This document shows positions 8,454 to 17,023 of a stretch of DNA of 64,000 nt, one piece after another. Under the pieces are notes generated by a model that was not told the origin of the DNA, made no database searches, and saw only the letters and a program-made list of their open reading frames with translations. The position numbers and the translations under genes are program-made. How positions within the stretch are numbered: the first letter of the stretch is position 1; each line of letters opens with the position of its first letter. This stretch comes from Candidatus Paracaedibacteraceae bacterium (GTDB lineage: Bacteria; Pseudomonadota; Alphaproteobacteria; Paracaedibacterales; Paracaedibacteraceae): assembly GCA_019636055.1 (NCBI GenBank), contig JAHBYH010000002.1, forward strand, positions 388,370 to 452,369, given 5' to 3'.

Positions 8454-9272
8454 GTGGGGCGTGTTTTGACAATGGAACTAATGATGAAAATAAAAACATT
8501 AAATGATATTGTAGATTCGTACGACTTGTTGTTTGTCGATATGTGGGGCGTTGTCTACGATGGGGTTCACGCTTTAACACCGGCAATTCAAGTGTTAAAT
8601 GAATTGCATCATCAGAATAAAATCATGATGTTTGTCTCTAATAACCCGCGTCCCCAAAGTATTGCTCGTAAGACTTTGGATCAAATTGGTGTCAATTCAG
8701 ATATTCCGATTGTGACATCAGGAGATGTAACGCGACATTTAATTCAGGAACAACATTCCGGACATAACGTTTTTCATATTGGTGCTGAAACAAATCAGGA
8801 TATTTTAAAAGACATGCCCGTTACGGAAGTATCAAATTTGCATGAGGCTGATTTTGTTTTGTTAAGCCCTTTTATGGATGAGGTTGAGGACTGTACAGTT
8901 TTCGATGAAATGCTCAAAGAAATTGCTGGAGTCGAACTTCCTGTTTATTGCCCCAATCCGGATGTTCATGCTCCCCATCACGGAACACTACGTAAAACAG
9001 CCGGTTTTTTTGCTGAAAGGCTTGAGCGGTTTGGGGGGACGGTTATTCGCATCGGAAAACCCTGTGCGAATATATTTGAATATGTACTTGAACAGTATGG
9101 TCAACCGATTGCCAAAGACAAAATCTTGATGATTGGCGATGGTATGGAAACGGATATCAAAGGTGGAATTGACTTTGGGATCGATACGTTGTTTGTTGAA
9201 GATGGGATTTCGAAATTGATTTCTAAGGACTATGATTTTAGTTCTAAATTTAGGATTGATCACTTACAATAA
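8454..9272 (+). CDS. HAD-superfamily class IIA hydrolase (TIGR01459 type)
   Basis: This is a probable phosphatase of the HAD-IIA (NagD/4-nitrophenylphosphatase-like) group, and the sub-family is typical of alphaproteobacteria. Motif I is FVDMWGVVYDG (nucleophile Asp in DxWGVxxDG), motif II FVSNN, and motifs III/IV the Lys of RIGKPC with MIGDGMETDIKGG. The GTG at 8454 gives 272 residues, but ATGs at 8472 and 8481 are equally possible starts, because the conserved region begins at KIKTLNDIVDSYDLL. The substrate is unknown. It stands alone, followed by a hairpin terminator. Confidence 0.85.
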   Translation: MGRVLTMELMMKIKTLNDIVDSYDLLFVDMWGVVYDGVHALTPAIQVLNELHHQNKIMMFVSNNPRPQSIARKTLDQIGVNSDIPIVTSGDVTRHLIQEQHSGHNVFHIGAETNQDILKDMPVTEVSNLHEADFVLLSPFMDEVEDCTVFDEMLKEIAGVELPVYCPNPDVHAPHHGTLRKTAGFFAERLERFGGTVIRIGKPCANIFEYVLEQYGQPIAKDKILMIGDGMETDIKGGIDFGIDTLFVEDGISKLISKDYDFSSKFRIDHLQ

Positions 9273-9275
9273 TTC

Positions 9276-9312
9276 AAAACTTACCTCTTCCACAAAGAGA
9301 GAAGTGAGTTTT
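9276..9312 (+). terminator. probable terminator after the HAD hydrolase
   Basis: AAAACTTACCTCT pairs imperfectly with AGAAGTGAGTTTT (a mismatch and GU pairs), ending in a short T run, 3 nt after the upstream stop. Confidence 0.5.
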
Positions 9313-9412
9313 ACCTTGAATTTATGTTACAATAATCATAAAAAATTTACGGAATATCAATGAATATAGAGTAATAATCTTTATATAATTGGTTTTACTG
9401 ACAGGAAAAAAG

Positions 9413-9967
9413 ATGAAAAAAATAATCCAATTAATGGTTCTGGTTGCTCTCTACGCAACACCGGGACTGTGTGAATCCAAGTCTCTGATTGAGGATTTGG
9501 GAAATCGTGCTATTACAACGTTGACGAATAGTTCAGAGTCTTCAGATACGATTGAATCTAATTTTTTAAAGCTTTTTGACGAAGGGTTTGATGTGCGAAA
9601 TATCGCAAATTTTGTCATGGGGCGTTATTGGAAGCAAGCAACGCCAGATCAGCAAGAGCGTTTTATTAAGATCTTTCGTACCCGTGTTAAAAAAGCTTAT
9701 GCCAGCCGATTTCGTGAGTACAAAGGTGTAAAATTTGTTATCGGGAAAGTTCACAATCGTCATGGGTCGGACTATGTTGAATCGACAATTCAAAAGCCAA
9801 ATGGTCCTTTGACCAATGTGGAATGGCGTGTTAAAAATGACAAAATTCAAGATGTAAAAGTCGAAGGCGTCAGCATGAGTGTTACTATGCGCGATGACTA
9901 TAATAGCTTATTAGGTCAGAAGAATGGTGATATTGAGGCCTTCTTAAAAGATTTGGAAAGCCGATAA
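9413..9967 (+). CDS. mlaC: MlaC/Ttg2D-type phospholipid-binding periplasmic protein
   Basis: MlaC shuttles phospholipid across the periplasm between the outer membrane and the MlaFEDB ABC complex. The 184-residue product has a signal peptide (about 1-19, ending PGLC) and the MlaC fold sequence FDVRNIANFVMGRYWKQATPDQQERF, followed by VEWRVKNDKIQDVKVEGVSM, close to the family's usual WrV...ikDv.veGvS pattern. I chose the ATG at 9413, with AGGAAAA just upstream, over an earlier TTG. The transporter genes it should serve lie 42 kb away at 51.7-55.0 kb. Confidence 0.85.
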   Translation: MKKIIQLMVLVALYATPGLCESKSLIEDLGNRAITTLTNSSESSDTIESNFLKLFDEGFDVRNIANFVMGRYWKQATPDQQERFIKIFRTRVKKAYASRFREYKGVKFVIGKVHNRHGSDYVESTIQKPNGPLTNVEWRVKNDKIQDVKVEGVSMSVTMRDDYNSLLGQKNGDIEAFLKDLESR

Positions 9968-9992
9968 AACCTCTCTTTTTAAAGAGAGGTTT
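9965..9992. terminator. bidirectional terminator between mlaC and galU
   Basis: A perfect 13-bp stem, AAAACCTCTCTTT with AAAGAGAGGTTTT, and a 2-nt loop sits between two convergent genes. A runs and T runs flank it, so it can terminate transcription in both directions. Confidence 0.85.
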
Positions 9993-10000
9993 TACAGAAT

Positions 10001-10876
10001 TTAGTTAATTTTAAGTTTCTTGAGTATTTCCAATAGTCGAGGGCGTATGGTCTCGTCATTATAGGCATTGGCAACGTTGGCTTCGAGCCAACCCTCTTTT
10101 GTACCACAATCAAAACGGTGCCCTTTAAACCTAACACCATAAAAAGGGATGCCTGCATCAATCATCGGTTTAAAGGCATCCGTTAGCTGAATTTCTTTGC
10201 CAACACCAAAATTATTGATATTAATTTTGCCAAAGGTCATTGGGTCCAAAATATAACGCCCAACGATTGCTGTACGAGATGGACTGGTGGCCGGATCTGG
10301 TTTTTCTACAACGTTTTGAGCTTGAACTAAAACCCCATCATCTTGGGCAATGTCTAAAATACCATAACGAGATACATGTTCTTGAGGAACATCCATAACA
10401 GCGGTATAATTGCCGCGCCCGTTTTGATTATAGGCTTCGATCATTTGTGCTGTACAGGGAGCCCCGCCAATGATCATATCATCTGCGAGTAACAAGGCAA
10501 AAGGTTCATCTCCGACAAGGTTGCGCGCACACCAAACGGCATGACCAAGACCAAGGGGTTGTTGTTGACGGATAAAGACCGCTTCGCCTGGTCCTAATTG
10601 CAGGGATTGAACACGATCAAGTTCCTGAATTTTACCGCGATCAGCCAAAGTTGATTCTAAGACTTGATTTACATCAAAATGATCTTCGATGGCTGTTTTA
10701 CCTTGAGAGGTCACAAAGATGAACCGTTCGATTCCTGCGGCTTTTGCTTCTTCAACGGCATGTTGGATTAAGGGGCGATCACCAACAGTCAACATTTCTT
10801 TGGGAATTGATTTTGTTGCTGGTAAAAAACGAGTCCCTAGACCTGCGACCGGAAATACAGCGGTTCTAACTTTCAT
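10001..10876 (-). CDS. galU: UTP--glucose-1-phosphate uridylyltransferase
   Basis: GalU makes UDP-glucose from UTP and glucose-1-phosphate for envelope polysaccharide. The product (about 291 residues) begins MKVRTAVFPVAGLGTRFLPATKSIPKEML, carrying the nucleotide-binding G-x-G-T-R-(x)4-K signature, with LLADDMI as the metal-binding region and RFDCGTKEGWLEANVA near the end, all standard for GalU. An in-frame ATG at 10903 would add nine residues, but family proteins start at the MK-R position. It is transcribed towards mlaC. Confidence 0.93.
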   Translation of the reverse strand: MKVRTAVFPVAGLGTRFLPATKSIPKEMLTVGDRPLIQHAVEEAKAAGIERFIFVTSQGKTAIEDHFDVNQVLESTLADRGKIQELDRVQSLQLGPGEAVFIRQQQPLGLGHAVWCARNLVGDEPFALLLADDMIIGGAPCTAQMIEAYNQNGRGNYTAVMDVPQEHVSRYGILDIAQDDGVLVQAQNVVEKPDPATSPSRTAIVGRYILDPMTFGKININNFGVGKEIQLTDAFKPMIDAGIPFYGVRFKGHRFDCGTKEGWLEANVANAYNDETIRPRLLEILKKLKIN

Positions 10877-11020
10877 CGATGATTCTTTCGTTATTATATC
10901 CATCCTCAGTTTAACGAAAGCAGCTATGATTTTCTATGGGGAATTTTTCATACTGTTTGCTTTTAATCAAATAATACTTATGCTAGGGTGAGTCCAATTA
11001 ATTTTATTTAAATTTATTGT

Positions 11021-12454
11021 ATGCGTCTTGGGGATTATCTTTGCCAAAAAGGTCTGCTTCGACCTGATCAGTTGGATACAGCTCTGCGAGAGCAACAGCG
11101 GTCACGTCGTTTTCTTGGGGATATTCTCGTGACATTGGGGTTTATTAAAGAAAAAGTGCTTTATCCTGTATTGGCTGAGTGTTTGGGTGTGCCGTATTTA
11201 GAAGATATTTCTTCCCTCCATACCGTTGATCTTGGTGGATGGGTTGAACTCGAAGTAAACCCTCGTTTAATTTTAGCAACACCTGACCCCGACAATATCT
11301 TTCTTCATTATCGTTGGATTAAGCGTTATGGACGTCACCCGGATCAAGTTTTTTTGATGTCAACAAGGCAGCTTTCTGAGATTGCATTGCCAGAGCAACA
11401 CTTAAAGGAAACGATACCTGACCTCTTTAAGACAATTGTTTTGAAAGCCTTATCCCATCAAGCTAGTGATATCCATTTTATCCCTGGGCATCATCACTGC
11501 CAGATTCACCTTCGAGTTGATGGTGTTTTGACCTCATTACAGACAATTCACAAAGATCAGTGGCAGCAACTGTGTGCTCATATTAAAATTCTTGGGCAAC
11601 TAGATTTAGCAGAAAATCGTCGCCCACAAGATGGGGCTTTTCGCTTAACATATTTACCGGAACCGATTGATTGCCGATTATCAATTATGCCAACCAAGGA
11701 TGGTGAAAGTTTAGTCATTCGGTTATTAGATCCAAGATCTATTGCCTTAGGATTAGATCATCTTGGATTGCGCCGTCATCAGCAAGAAGCATTGACGCGT
11801 ATTGCCCAAAGGCCGAGTGGATTATTTGTTATTACGGGGCCAACAGGATCGGGCAAAACAACAACACTCTATGCGATGCTATCGGCAATGGCGGGTCAGG
11901 GGCGTAATGTCATGACGGTTGAGCAACCCATTGAATATCGCCTTGACCATATTCGCCAGACAGAGGTCCACCCTGATGTTACTAGTTTTGGTGATGCTCT
12001 GAGGGCAATTCTTCGTCATGATCCTGATGTTATTTATGTCTCAGAAATTCGGGACGCCGAAACAGCGATGACTGCGGTCCGGGCAGCGATGACAGGACAT
12101 TTAGTTCTAACAACATTGCACGTGACGGATGTTCGTCTTGTTTCAAGACGTCTGGAAGACTTAGGGGTGCCCGCAGGATATCTTAATGGAGTTTTGCTTG
12201 GGGCAATGGCACAGCGTTTGGTACGTCGAAAATGCTGTCATGCTGGCTGTGATCATTGTTTTGGGATGGGATATCGTGGACGGCAAATAGTGGCAGAGCT
12301 GTTTGATCAAGGACACGATATTTTAAGTCAATACGCTAGTCGTCCAGAAGAACGAATCTCTCTTTTTGCTGAAGAGGATATCCACAATCAGGTGACAACA
12401 CGATTGGAAATTAATCGGGTTTTGGGAGAGTTGGAGTTTGCCCATGTCGCGTAA
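11021..12454 (+). CDS. gspE: GspE/PilB-type secretion ATPase
   Basis: This is the hexameric ATPase that drives a type II secretion or type IV pilus-like machine. The 477 residues contain an N-terminal MshEN-like domain (MRLGDYLCQKGLLRPDQLDTAL), the N1D block ASDIHF, Walker A ITGPTGSGKTTTLYAM, an Asp box (VEQPIEYRL), Walker B-like DPDVIYVSEIRD, and the His box LTTLHVTD. The zinc region is short (CCHAGCDHCFGMGYRGR). Walker B reads VSEIRD where GspE normally has VGEIRD. It heads an operon of five platform genes that runs on into mutM. Confidence 0.9.
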   Translation: MRLGDYLCQKGLLRPDQLDTALREQQRSRRFLGDILVTLGFIKEKVLYPVLAECLGVPYLEDISSLHTVDLGGWVELEVNPRLILATPDPDNIFLHYRWIKRYGRHPDQVFLMSTRQLSEIALPEQHLKETIPDLFKTIVLKALSHQASDIHFIPGHHHCQIHLRVDGVLTSLQTIHKDQWQQLCAHIKILGQLDLAENRRPQDGAFRLTYLPEPIDCRLSIMPTKDGESLVIRLLDPRSIALGLDHLGLRRHQQEALTRIAQRPSGLFVITGPTGSGKTTTLYAMLSAMAGQGRNVMTVEQPIEYRLDHIRQTEVHPDVTSFGDALRAILRHDPDVIYVSEIRDAETAMTAVRAAMTGHLVLTTLHVTDVRLVSRRLEDLGVPAGYLNGVLLGAMAQRLVRRKCCHAGCDHCFGMGYRGRQIVAELFDQGHDILSQYASRPEERISLFAEEDIHNQVTTRLEINRVLGELEFAHVA

Positions 12455-13457
12455 ATTGAGTCAGCAAATTACATTTTGGCGGACACTTAGTCATTTAACG
12501 AATGCCAATATTAGTCTCTTTGAATCATTGACGATTGTAAAAAGAGTGATTGTCTCTAAGCCGTTACTTAGTTTTATTAACCACCTCCAAGATATGATTA
12601 TGGACGGGGCAGTTTTGTCACAGAGTCGGGGATTAAGTTCATTTCAGTCACAGATGTTGACTGTTGCGGAAAAAACAGGTGATTATGGGGCCGTTTTTTC
12701 CCTGATTGCAGATCATTTGTCTTGGCGACAATCATGGCGGGCTTTATTGCTTCAAGCTATTCGTTATCCTTTGATTCTTTTAGTGTTGATGGGTATTTTG
12801 GTATCCATCATTATTATGTTCGTTTTGCCGGGTGTTAGAACGCAGCTGGGATTATTGGGCGTCAAGGAAATTCCAATAGCGACTCAAATTCTAATGACTA
12901 TTGGGCAATCACCTGTTCTTATGGGGAGCGGGATTTTAATAATAGGTTGTGCCTTATATGGTACGAGTCGTTGGCGTCGCTATCAGGGGGTAAAACCTTG
13001 GCGATACAGTTTGCCCGTTATTGGGGATATTCTCTATCAACTAGAATTTACCCAATTTCTGTATGCTTTGGGCGTGATGCTGTCGGCCAAGCTTGACATG
13101 TTAACCAGTCTTTATCAGGCAGCACAGACCCCATCTTGTCCATGGTTACGTTCTCAGCTTACCCAGTGTGAAGTCTTTTTAGTTCAAGGGCAACCCTTGA
13201 GTCAGGCTTTATCTGGTGTTATCCCTTTGTCTTTGCCGGCAGCATCTTTAATACCGATTGGTGAAGTAACAGGGGGATTGGGTGATTTATTGACCGTTAC
13301 TTGCCAAGCAGATTTAGATGAATTGCGACAAAAAATTAGATCGATTTTGGATCTATTGCAACCGAGTCTTGTTCTGTTGATGGGGGGGATTATGATTTGG
13401 GTTGTTTTGGCTGTTTTATTGCCACTTTATAATGCGGTGGGGCAGTGGCATGGATAG
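12444..13457 (+). CDS. gspF: GspF/PilC-type inner-membrane platform protein
   Basis: GspF is the polytopic inner-membrane core that GspE turns or deforms. The product (337 residues from the ATG at 12444, GGAG 7 nt upstream) has two T2SSF domains: a first helical bundle with LSSFQSQMLTVAEKTGDY and a second with SLPAASLIPIGEVTGGLGDLL. Three membrane spans are evident (around ILLVLMGILVSIIIMFVLP, GSGILIIGCALYG and PSLVLLMGGIMIWVVLAVLLP). At 337 residues it is shorter than the usual ~400, lacking some N-terminal sequence. It overlaps the end of gspE by 11 nt. Confidence 0.87.
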   Translation: MSRKLSQQITFWRTLSHLTNANISLFESLTIVKRVIVSKPLLSFINHLQDMIMDGAVLSQSRGLSSFQSQMLTVAEKTGDYGAVFSLIADHLSWRQSWRALLLQAIRYPLILLVLMGILVSIIIMFVLPGVRTQLGLLGVKEIPIATQILMTIGQSPVLMGSGILIIGCALYGTSRWRRYQGVKPWRYSLPVIGDILYQLEFTQFLYALGVMLSAKLDMLTSLYQAAQTPSCPWLRSQLTQCEVFLVQGQPLSQALSGVIPLSLPAASLIPIGEVTGGLGDLLTVTCQADLDELRQKIRSILDLLQPSLVLLMGGIMIWVVLAVLLPLYNAVGQWHG

Positions 13458-14355
13458 AATTATTTTGTTACCCGATACGTGGGCATTATGGACAAAATCG
13501 GCGGTTTTTCCTGTGCAACGATCCGATTTGCCTCAGGTTTTTATTTTGATTATTAGCCCAGAGCTGTACCTTTATCAAAATCAAAAGACCGAACTTGTGT
13601 TGTCTGACTTCCAACAGCAAGAACTCGACTATTTGGCGACCACAAACCATGGTATATTTCGATCTTATATGTTCACTCAATTGATCAAAGGCAGTGGCTG
13701 TTTGACTCTTGCAGGTCAACAACTGTGGGTTCATCACCACGATCAAATCTTATTTCAATCCTCAGCAAATTTTGATCGCCAAACAGTTACTGATTATCTT
13801 AAGCGATTTGGCGTCACCTATCAGCCTGAAGTAGTTGATCTCATGTGGCCATCGCTGGTGTCGCTGCTCAGACAGCCAAGCCTGATTGACCTGAGTCTAG
13901 GAAAGGCGTATCAGCGTGCTATACAAATACAAGGTCTGAAAGGAGGGCTCGCGCTATTGAGTTTTATCCTAGGTGTCAATGTTATCCAATCGGGATACAG
14001 TGCTTTGCAGCATTGGCATGAAATCAAATCTTATGTGGCTGGTGATTTAACTGAGACTGAGAAAATTCAGGCGCGCCGATATCAATCTTATTTACAATTG
14101 AATCGTACTCCTGACTTGCCGCACGATGTCTATGATCGCTTTGTTCAAGACTGGCGGGGGCGATTAGTCGTGACAACTGTGGCTATCAGTCCTGATAATT
14201 ATCGTTGGCAGTTCGTTATGCACCCGGATTTTAAAGATCAAAGTCATCTGATTGCTGATTGGTTGGATACCCATGCCTCCGGAAGTATTTTTAAAGAGCC
14301 GGAAGAGAATGAAGAATATTCCGTATCTATTTCTCAGGAGGAAGGTGGCTTATGA
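13450..14355 (+). CDS. bitopic membrane protein, probable GspL/PilM-N-like platform component
   Basis: The 301-residue protein follows gspF with an 8-nt overlap. Residues 1-160 are predicted cytoplasmic, one membrane helix spans about 164-183 (GGLALLSFILGVNVIQSGYS), and the rest, containing the WRGRLVVTTVAISPDNYRWQFVM segment, is probably periplasmic. That architecture and its operon position match GspL, whose cytoplasmic part binds GspE. Sequence identity to GspL is not obvious by eye, so the name is withheld. The ATG at 13450 begins the protein; an upstream extension would lie inside gspF. Confidence 0.6.
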   Translation: MDRIILLPDTWALWTKSAVFPVQRSDLPQVFILIISPELYLYQNQKTELVLSDFQQQELDYLATTNHGIFRSYMFTQLIKGSGCLTLAGQQLWVHHHDQILFQSSANFDRQTVTDYLKRFGVTYQPEVVDLMWPSLVSLLRQPSLIDLSLGKAYQRAIQIQGLKGGLALLSFILGVNVIQSGYSALQHWHEIKSYVAGDLTETEKIQARRYQSYLQLNRTPDLPHDVYDRFVQDWRGRLVVTTVAISPDNYRWQFVMHPDFKDQSHLIADWLDTHASGSIFKEPEENEEYSVSISQEEGGL

Positions 14356-14858
14356 TTGTCCGATTACCAAAAACCCTATTCTTGGCGCCTTGCCTCCTCA
14401 CTGTTATGTTGCTTATCATTAAACTTTTTGACCCCCGAGATCGACTTCGGCAATTGCATCAAGACTATCCCTTGATTCAAGCCTATCGACAAGCCCTGCA
14501 AAGCGAAGATCGTGGATGGCTTAAGTTGAAAGATAGCCCGCCCTTAACCCAAAATCGTTTGCGCAAGATCATACAGTATCTTTTGGAACAGTTTAATCTT
14601 GAGATCCGTCAACTTCGTATTGAGGAACAGGATTTATCCCCGTTGAAGATTTGGAAAATTAACCTTATTGTTGGTGGACAGACTGATGTGGAGATCTGGG
14701 ATTTACAACGCTATCTTCAGGCAGAACTTGCCCCATTGGTTCATATGCAGAAATTTTCATTACACAGAAGTGGGTCTTTGGATGAATCTGTGGTACAACA
14801 AGGAAACACGCTAAATTTAGTAGAGGGTCGTTTTGAACTGGATTGGATTACTCAGTAG
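14352..14858 (+). CDS. small bitopic membrane protein, probable GspM/PilO-like component
   Basis: The 168 residues have one N-terminal membrane helix (about 9-27, LFLAPCLLTVMLLIIKLF) and a periplasmic domain with ferredoxin-like alternation of strands and helices (FNLEIRQLRIEEQDLSPLKIWKINLIVGGQTDVEIWDLQRYL). This fits GspM or PilO, which pair with GspL or PilN. It overlaps the preceding gene by 4 nt (ATGA). The family assignment is inferred from context and topology. Confidence 0.55.
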   Translation: MIVRLPKTLFLAPCLLTVMLLIIKLFDPRDRLRQLHQDYPLIQAYRQALQSEDRGWLKLKDSPPLTQNRLRKIIQYLLEQFNLEIRQLRIEEQDLSPLKIWKINLIVGGQTDVEIWDLQRYLQAELAPLVHMQKFSLHRSGSLDESVVQQGNTLNLVEGRFELDWITQ

Positions 14859-15180
14859 TTTGTGCTTTGGTACCCTTTGGGCAGATGCGCCGTCGTCAGC
14901 GATGGTTAGTGATGCTGAACTTAAGGTTTTAAGCAATTTACCCATCAAAAAAGAGGGTGGGGCTCCGGCCTTAAAAAAGGGGGAATGGCGCCTCGATGGA
15001 ATTATCTTTATATCTGAATCTAAGTGGACGGTTTGGTTGAATGGCCAGCGCTATACACCCCAGTCCTTGCCAGAAGATGTTTTGCTGTCTAATATAACAG
15101 CCACATCGCTTGATATTCGCCGCGAAGGTCAACCTGTGAGGCAATTGCAATTAGGACAAGTGGTAAAGCTGGATGCCTGA
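14833..15180 (+). CDS. small periplasmic protein, PilP/GspB/GspC-like
   Basis: The 115-residue product has a signal-like N-terminus (MNWIGLLSSLCFGTLWADA) and a small beta domain (WRLDGIIFISESKWTVWLNG ... LDIRREGQPVRQLQLGQVV) resembling the HR/PilP-type domain that links inner-membrane platforms to the secretin. It starts at TTG 14833 inside the previous gene, with AGAGGG a few bases upstream; no ATG fits. Its end overlaps the mutM start by 8 nt. The secretin and pseudopilin genes are not in the window. Confidence 0.55.
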   Translation: MNWIGLLSSLCFGTLWADAPSSAMVSDAELKVLSNLPIKKEGGAPALKKGEWRLDGIIFISESKWTVWLNGQRYTPQSLPEDVLLSNITATSLDIRREGQPVRQLQLGQVVKLDA

Positions 15181-16006
15181 ATTACCCGAAGTTGAAACCG
15201 TCTGTTCAGGATTGCGCCAGTTGCTTGGGGGGTGTCGCCTAGATCGTCTCGAGTTGCGTCGATCCGATTTACGTTATCCCTTTCCACCGTTGATGAGTGA
15301 ACGCTTACAAGGATCGGTGTTACAAGATATCACGCGTCGGGCAAAGTATATTTTGATTCATACAGATACTGGTTATACCTGGATTATCCATTTAGGGATG
15401 TCTGGTCGGATTCATCAGGTGGCCTCAGGCGATCCGTATGGTAAGCACGACCATGTGGTTCTTCATCTTGACGATGGACGACGCATTGTCTATAACGATG
15501 CGCGTCGTTTTGGTTTTATGGATATTATACCAACGCAGCGTTTGACTGAAAGTCTTCATCTAAGCCATCTCGGGTGTGAACCCTTTGATCCGACATTGAC
15601 GCCTGAAGGTCTGGTGAAACTTTTTGCCAAGCGAACCAGCCCCATTAAAACGGCCCTTTTAGATCAGCGGTTTATTGTGGGATTAGGCAACATTTATGTT
15701 TGCGAAGCCTTGTGGCGATGTGAAATTCACCCTACAACACCAGTTAATCAAATTACATTAAAGCAATGGCAAAAACTATTGCCTGAAATCCAAAAAACAT
15801 TACAAGAAGCCATTGATTCAGGAGGATCAACTTTACGGGATTACCGTCAGGTTAGTGGCGAGCTTGGTTATTTTCAGCATCGATTTTTTGTTTATGATCG
15901 TGAAGCAGGGGCTTGTCAACGACCGCAATGTGGGGGCACAATAGAACGACTACAGCAAAGTGGGCGATCCACTTTTTTCTGTCCACAATGTCAACGGAGG
16001 AAATAA
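15173..16006 (+). CDS. mutM: formamidopyrimidine-DNA glycosylase (Fpg/MutM)
   Basis: This glycosylase/AP lyase removes 8-oxoguanine from DNA. The 277-residue product has the catalytic N-terminus MPELPEVET (Pro2 nucleophile, Glu3), the conserved Lys in RRAKYILIHTD, the H2TH region IVGLGNIYVCEALW and a C-terminal zinc finger CQRPQCGGTIERL..TFFCPQCQ, complete with four cysteines. It overlaps the preceding secretion gene by 8 nt and the following hydratase by 1 nt, so it is cotranscribed with both. Confidence 0.96.
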   Translation: MPELPEVETVCSGLRQLLGGCRLDRLELRRSDLRYPFPPLMSERLQGSVLQDITRRAKYILIHTDTGYTWIIHLGMSGRIHQVASGDPYGKHDHVVLHLDDGRRIVYNDARRFGFMDIIPTQRLTESLHLSHLGCEPFDPTLTPEGLVKLFAKRTSPIKTALLDQRFIVGLGNIYVCEALWRCEIHPTTPVNQITLKQWQKLLPEIQKTLQEAIDSGGSTLRDYRQVSGELGYFQHRFFVYDREAGACQRPQCGGTIERLQQSGRSTFFCPQCQRRK

Positions 16007-16809
16007 TGACAGCACAAGATATCCAAGAACGTCCGCAAAATGAAGAACTTGTCCGTGTCGATTTTGACGACCGCGTTATGATCATCACCTTAACACGTCC
16101 CGATGCTTTGAACGCCTTGTGTCGTAAGCTGATTAGCCAGCTGAATTCAGCTTTGGATCAAGCGGAAAATGATACGCGAATTGGTGCTATTGTGGTGACA
16201 GGTGTTGGTAAAGCCTTTGCTGCAGGGGCAGATATTTCAGAAATGAAAAATCTTACTTTTGCCGAGGTTGCTGAAAAAGACTTTATTCAACCATGGGAAC
16301 GCTTATCCCGATGCCAGAAACCCGTTATTGCGGCTGTGAACGGCTATGCACTGGGGGGCGGGTGTGAAATGGCGATGATGTGTGACATTATCTATGCTAG
16401 CGATCAAGCCAAATTTGGCCAGCCAGAGGTAACCATTGGAACCATGCCGGGGGCAGGTGGAACACAGCGTTTGACAGCCCTTGTTGGTAAAGCGAAAGCC
16501 ATGGAACTCTGTTTGACAGGGCGGATGATTACGGCGCAAGAAGCCGATACGATGGGATTGGTGACACGAGTCATTGCGGGTGATGACTTAATGAAAGAAG
16601 CCCTCGCGACTGCCCATAAGATTGCGAATTTTTCAGCACCCGTTGTTCGCATGATCAAAGAAGCCGTTAACGACGTTAGTGAAATTCCGTTGGTCGGTGG
16701 TATTCGCATGGAACGACGCATGTTCCAGTCGACCTTTGCTTTGGATGATCGTAAAGAGGGCATGACCGCGTTTTTGGAAAAGCGTCAGGCTAACTTTAAA
16801 CATCGTTAA
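16006..16809 (+). CDS. enoyl-CoA hydratase
   Basis: This is a crotonase-family enzyme that hydrates trans-2-enoyl-CoA in beta-oxidation. The 267 residues carry the oxyanion-hole segments AFAAGADISEM and GYALGGGCEMAMMCD, both catalytic Glu positions (GGGCE and QPEVTIGTMPGAGGTQRL), and the C-terminal RKEGMTAFLEKR typical of the mitochondrial ECHS1-like group. The ATG at 16006 overlaps the mutM TAA (TAATG), with GGAGG 5 nt upstream. The mutM-hydratase pairing recurs in alphaproteobacteria. Confidence 0.92.
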   Translation: MTAQDIQERPQNEELVRVDFDDRVMIITLTRPDALNALCRKLISQLNSALDQAENDTRIGAIVVTGVGKAFAAGADISEMKNLTFAEVAEKDFIQPWERLSRCQKPVIAAVNGYALGGGCEMAMMCDIIYASDQAKFGQPEVTIGTMPGAGGTQRLTALVGKAKAMELCLTGRMITAQEADTMGLVTRVIAGDDLMKEALATAHKIANFSAPVVRMIKEAVNDVSEIPLVGGIRMERRMFQSTFALDDRKEGMTAFLEKRQANFKHR

Positions 16810-16816
16810 GTAAGTA

Positions 16817-16852
16817 AAAAGTATCTCTCCCCCTTGAGGGTAGAGGTATTTT
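16817..16852 (+). terminator. probable terminator of the secretion-mutM-hydratase operon
   Basis: An imperfect stem (AAAAGTATCTCTCCCCC against GGGTAGAGGTATTTT, one bulge and one mismatch) ends in TTTTAAT shortly after the hydratase stop. Confidence 0.6.
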
Positions 16853-16923
16853 AATAAAGTGATTCTGGCTTTTTTTTGAGATTTGGTATATCTTTTTAGT
16901 AAGCAATTATAAATTGAATGCAA

Positions 16924-17019
16924 ATGAGAAACCCATTATTTCTTGGTCTTGTTGAACGTCTAGCTGTGGTCTCAGTCCCCCTTGTTGGGTTGTGGATTGG
17001 GGCTATCTATTTAGGATAA
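16924..17019 (+). CDS. candidate 31-residue membrane protein
   Basis: The frame encodes MRNPLFLGLVERLAVVSVPL followed by VGLWIGAIYLG, a single hydrophobic span with a charged N-terminus. Its TAA is 4 nt before the GTG start of the ABC ATPase gene and overlaps the area of that gene's SD (TAGGAT), a layout suggesting translational coupling. There is no clear SD of its own. It could be a small accessory subunit of the transporter or only a leader. Confidence 0.4.
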   Translation: MRNPLFLGLVERLAVVSVPLVGLWIGAIYLG

Positions 17020-17023
17020 TATT

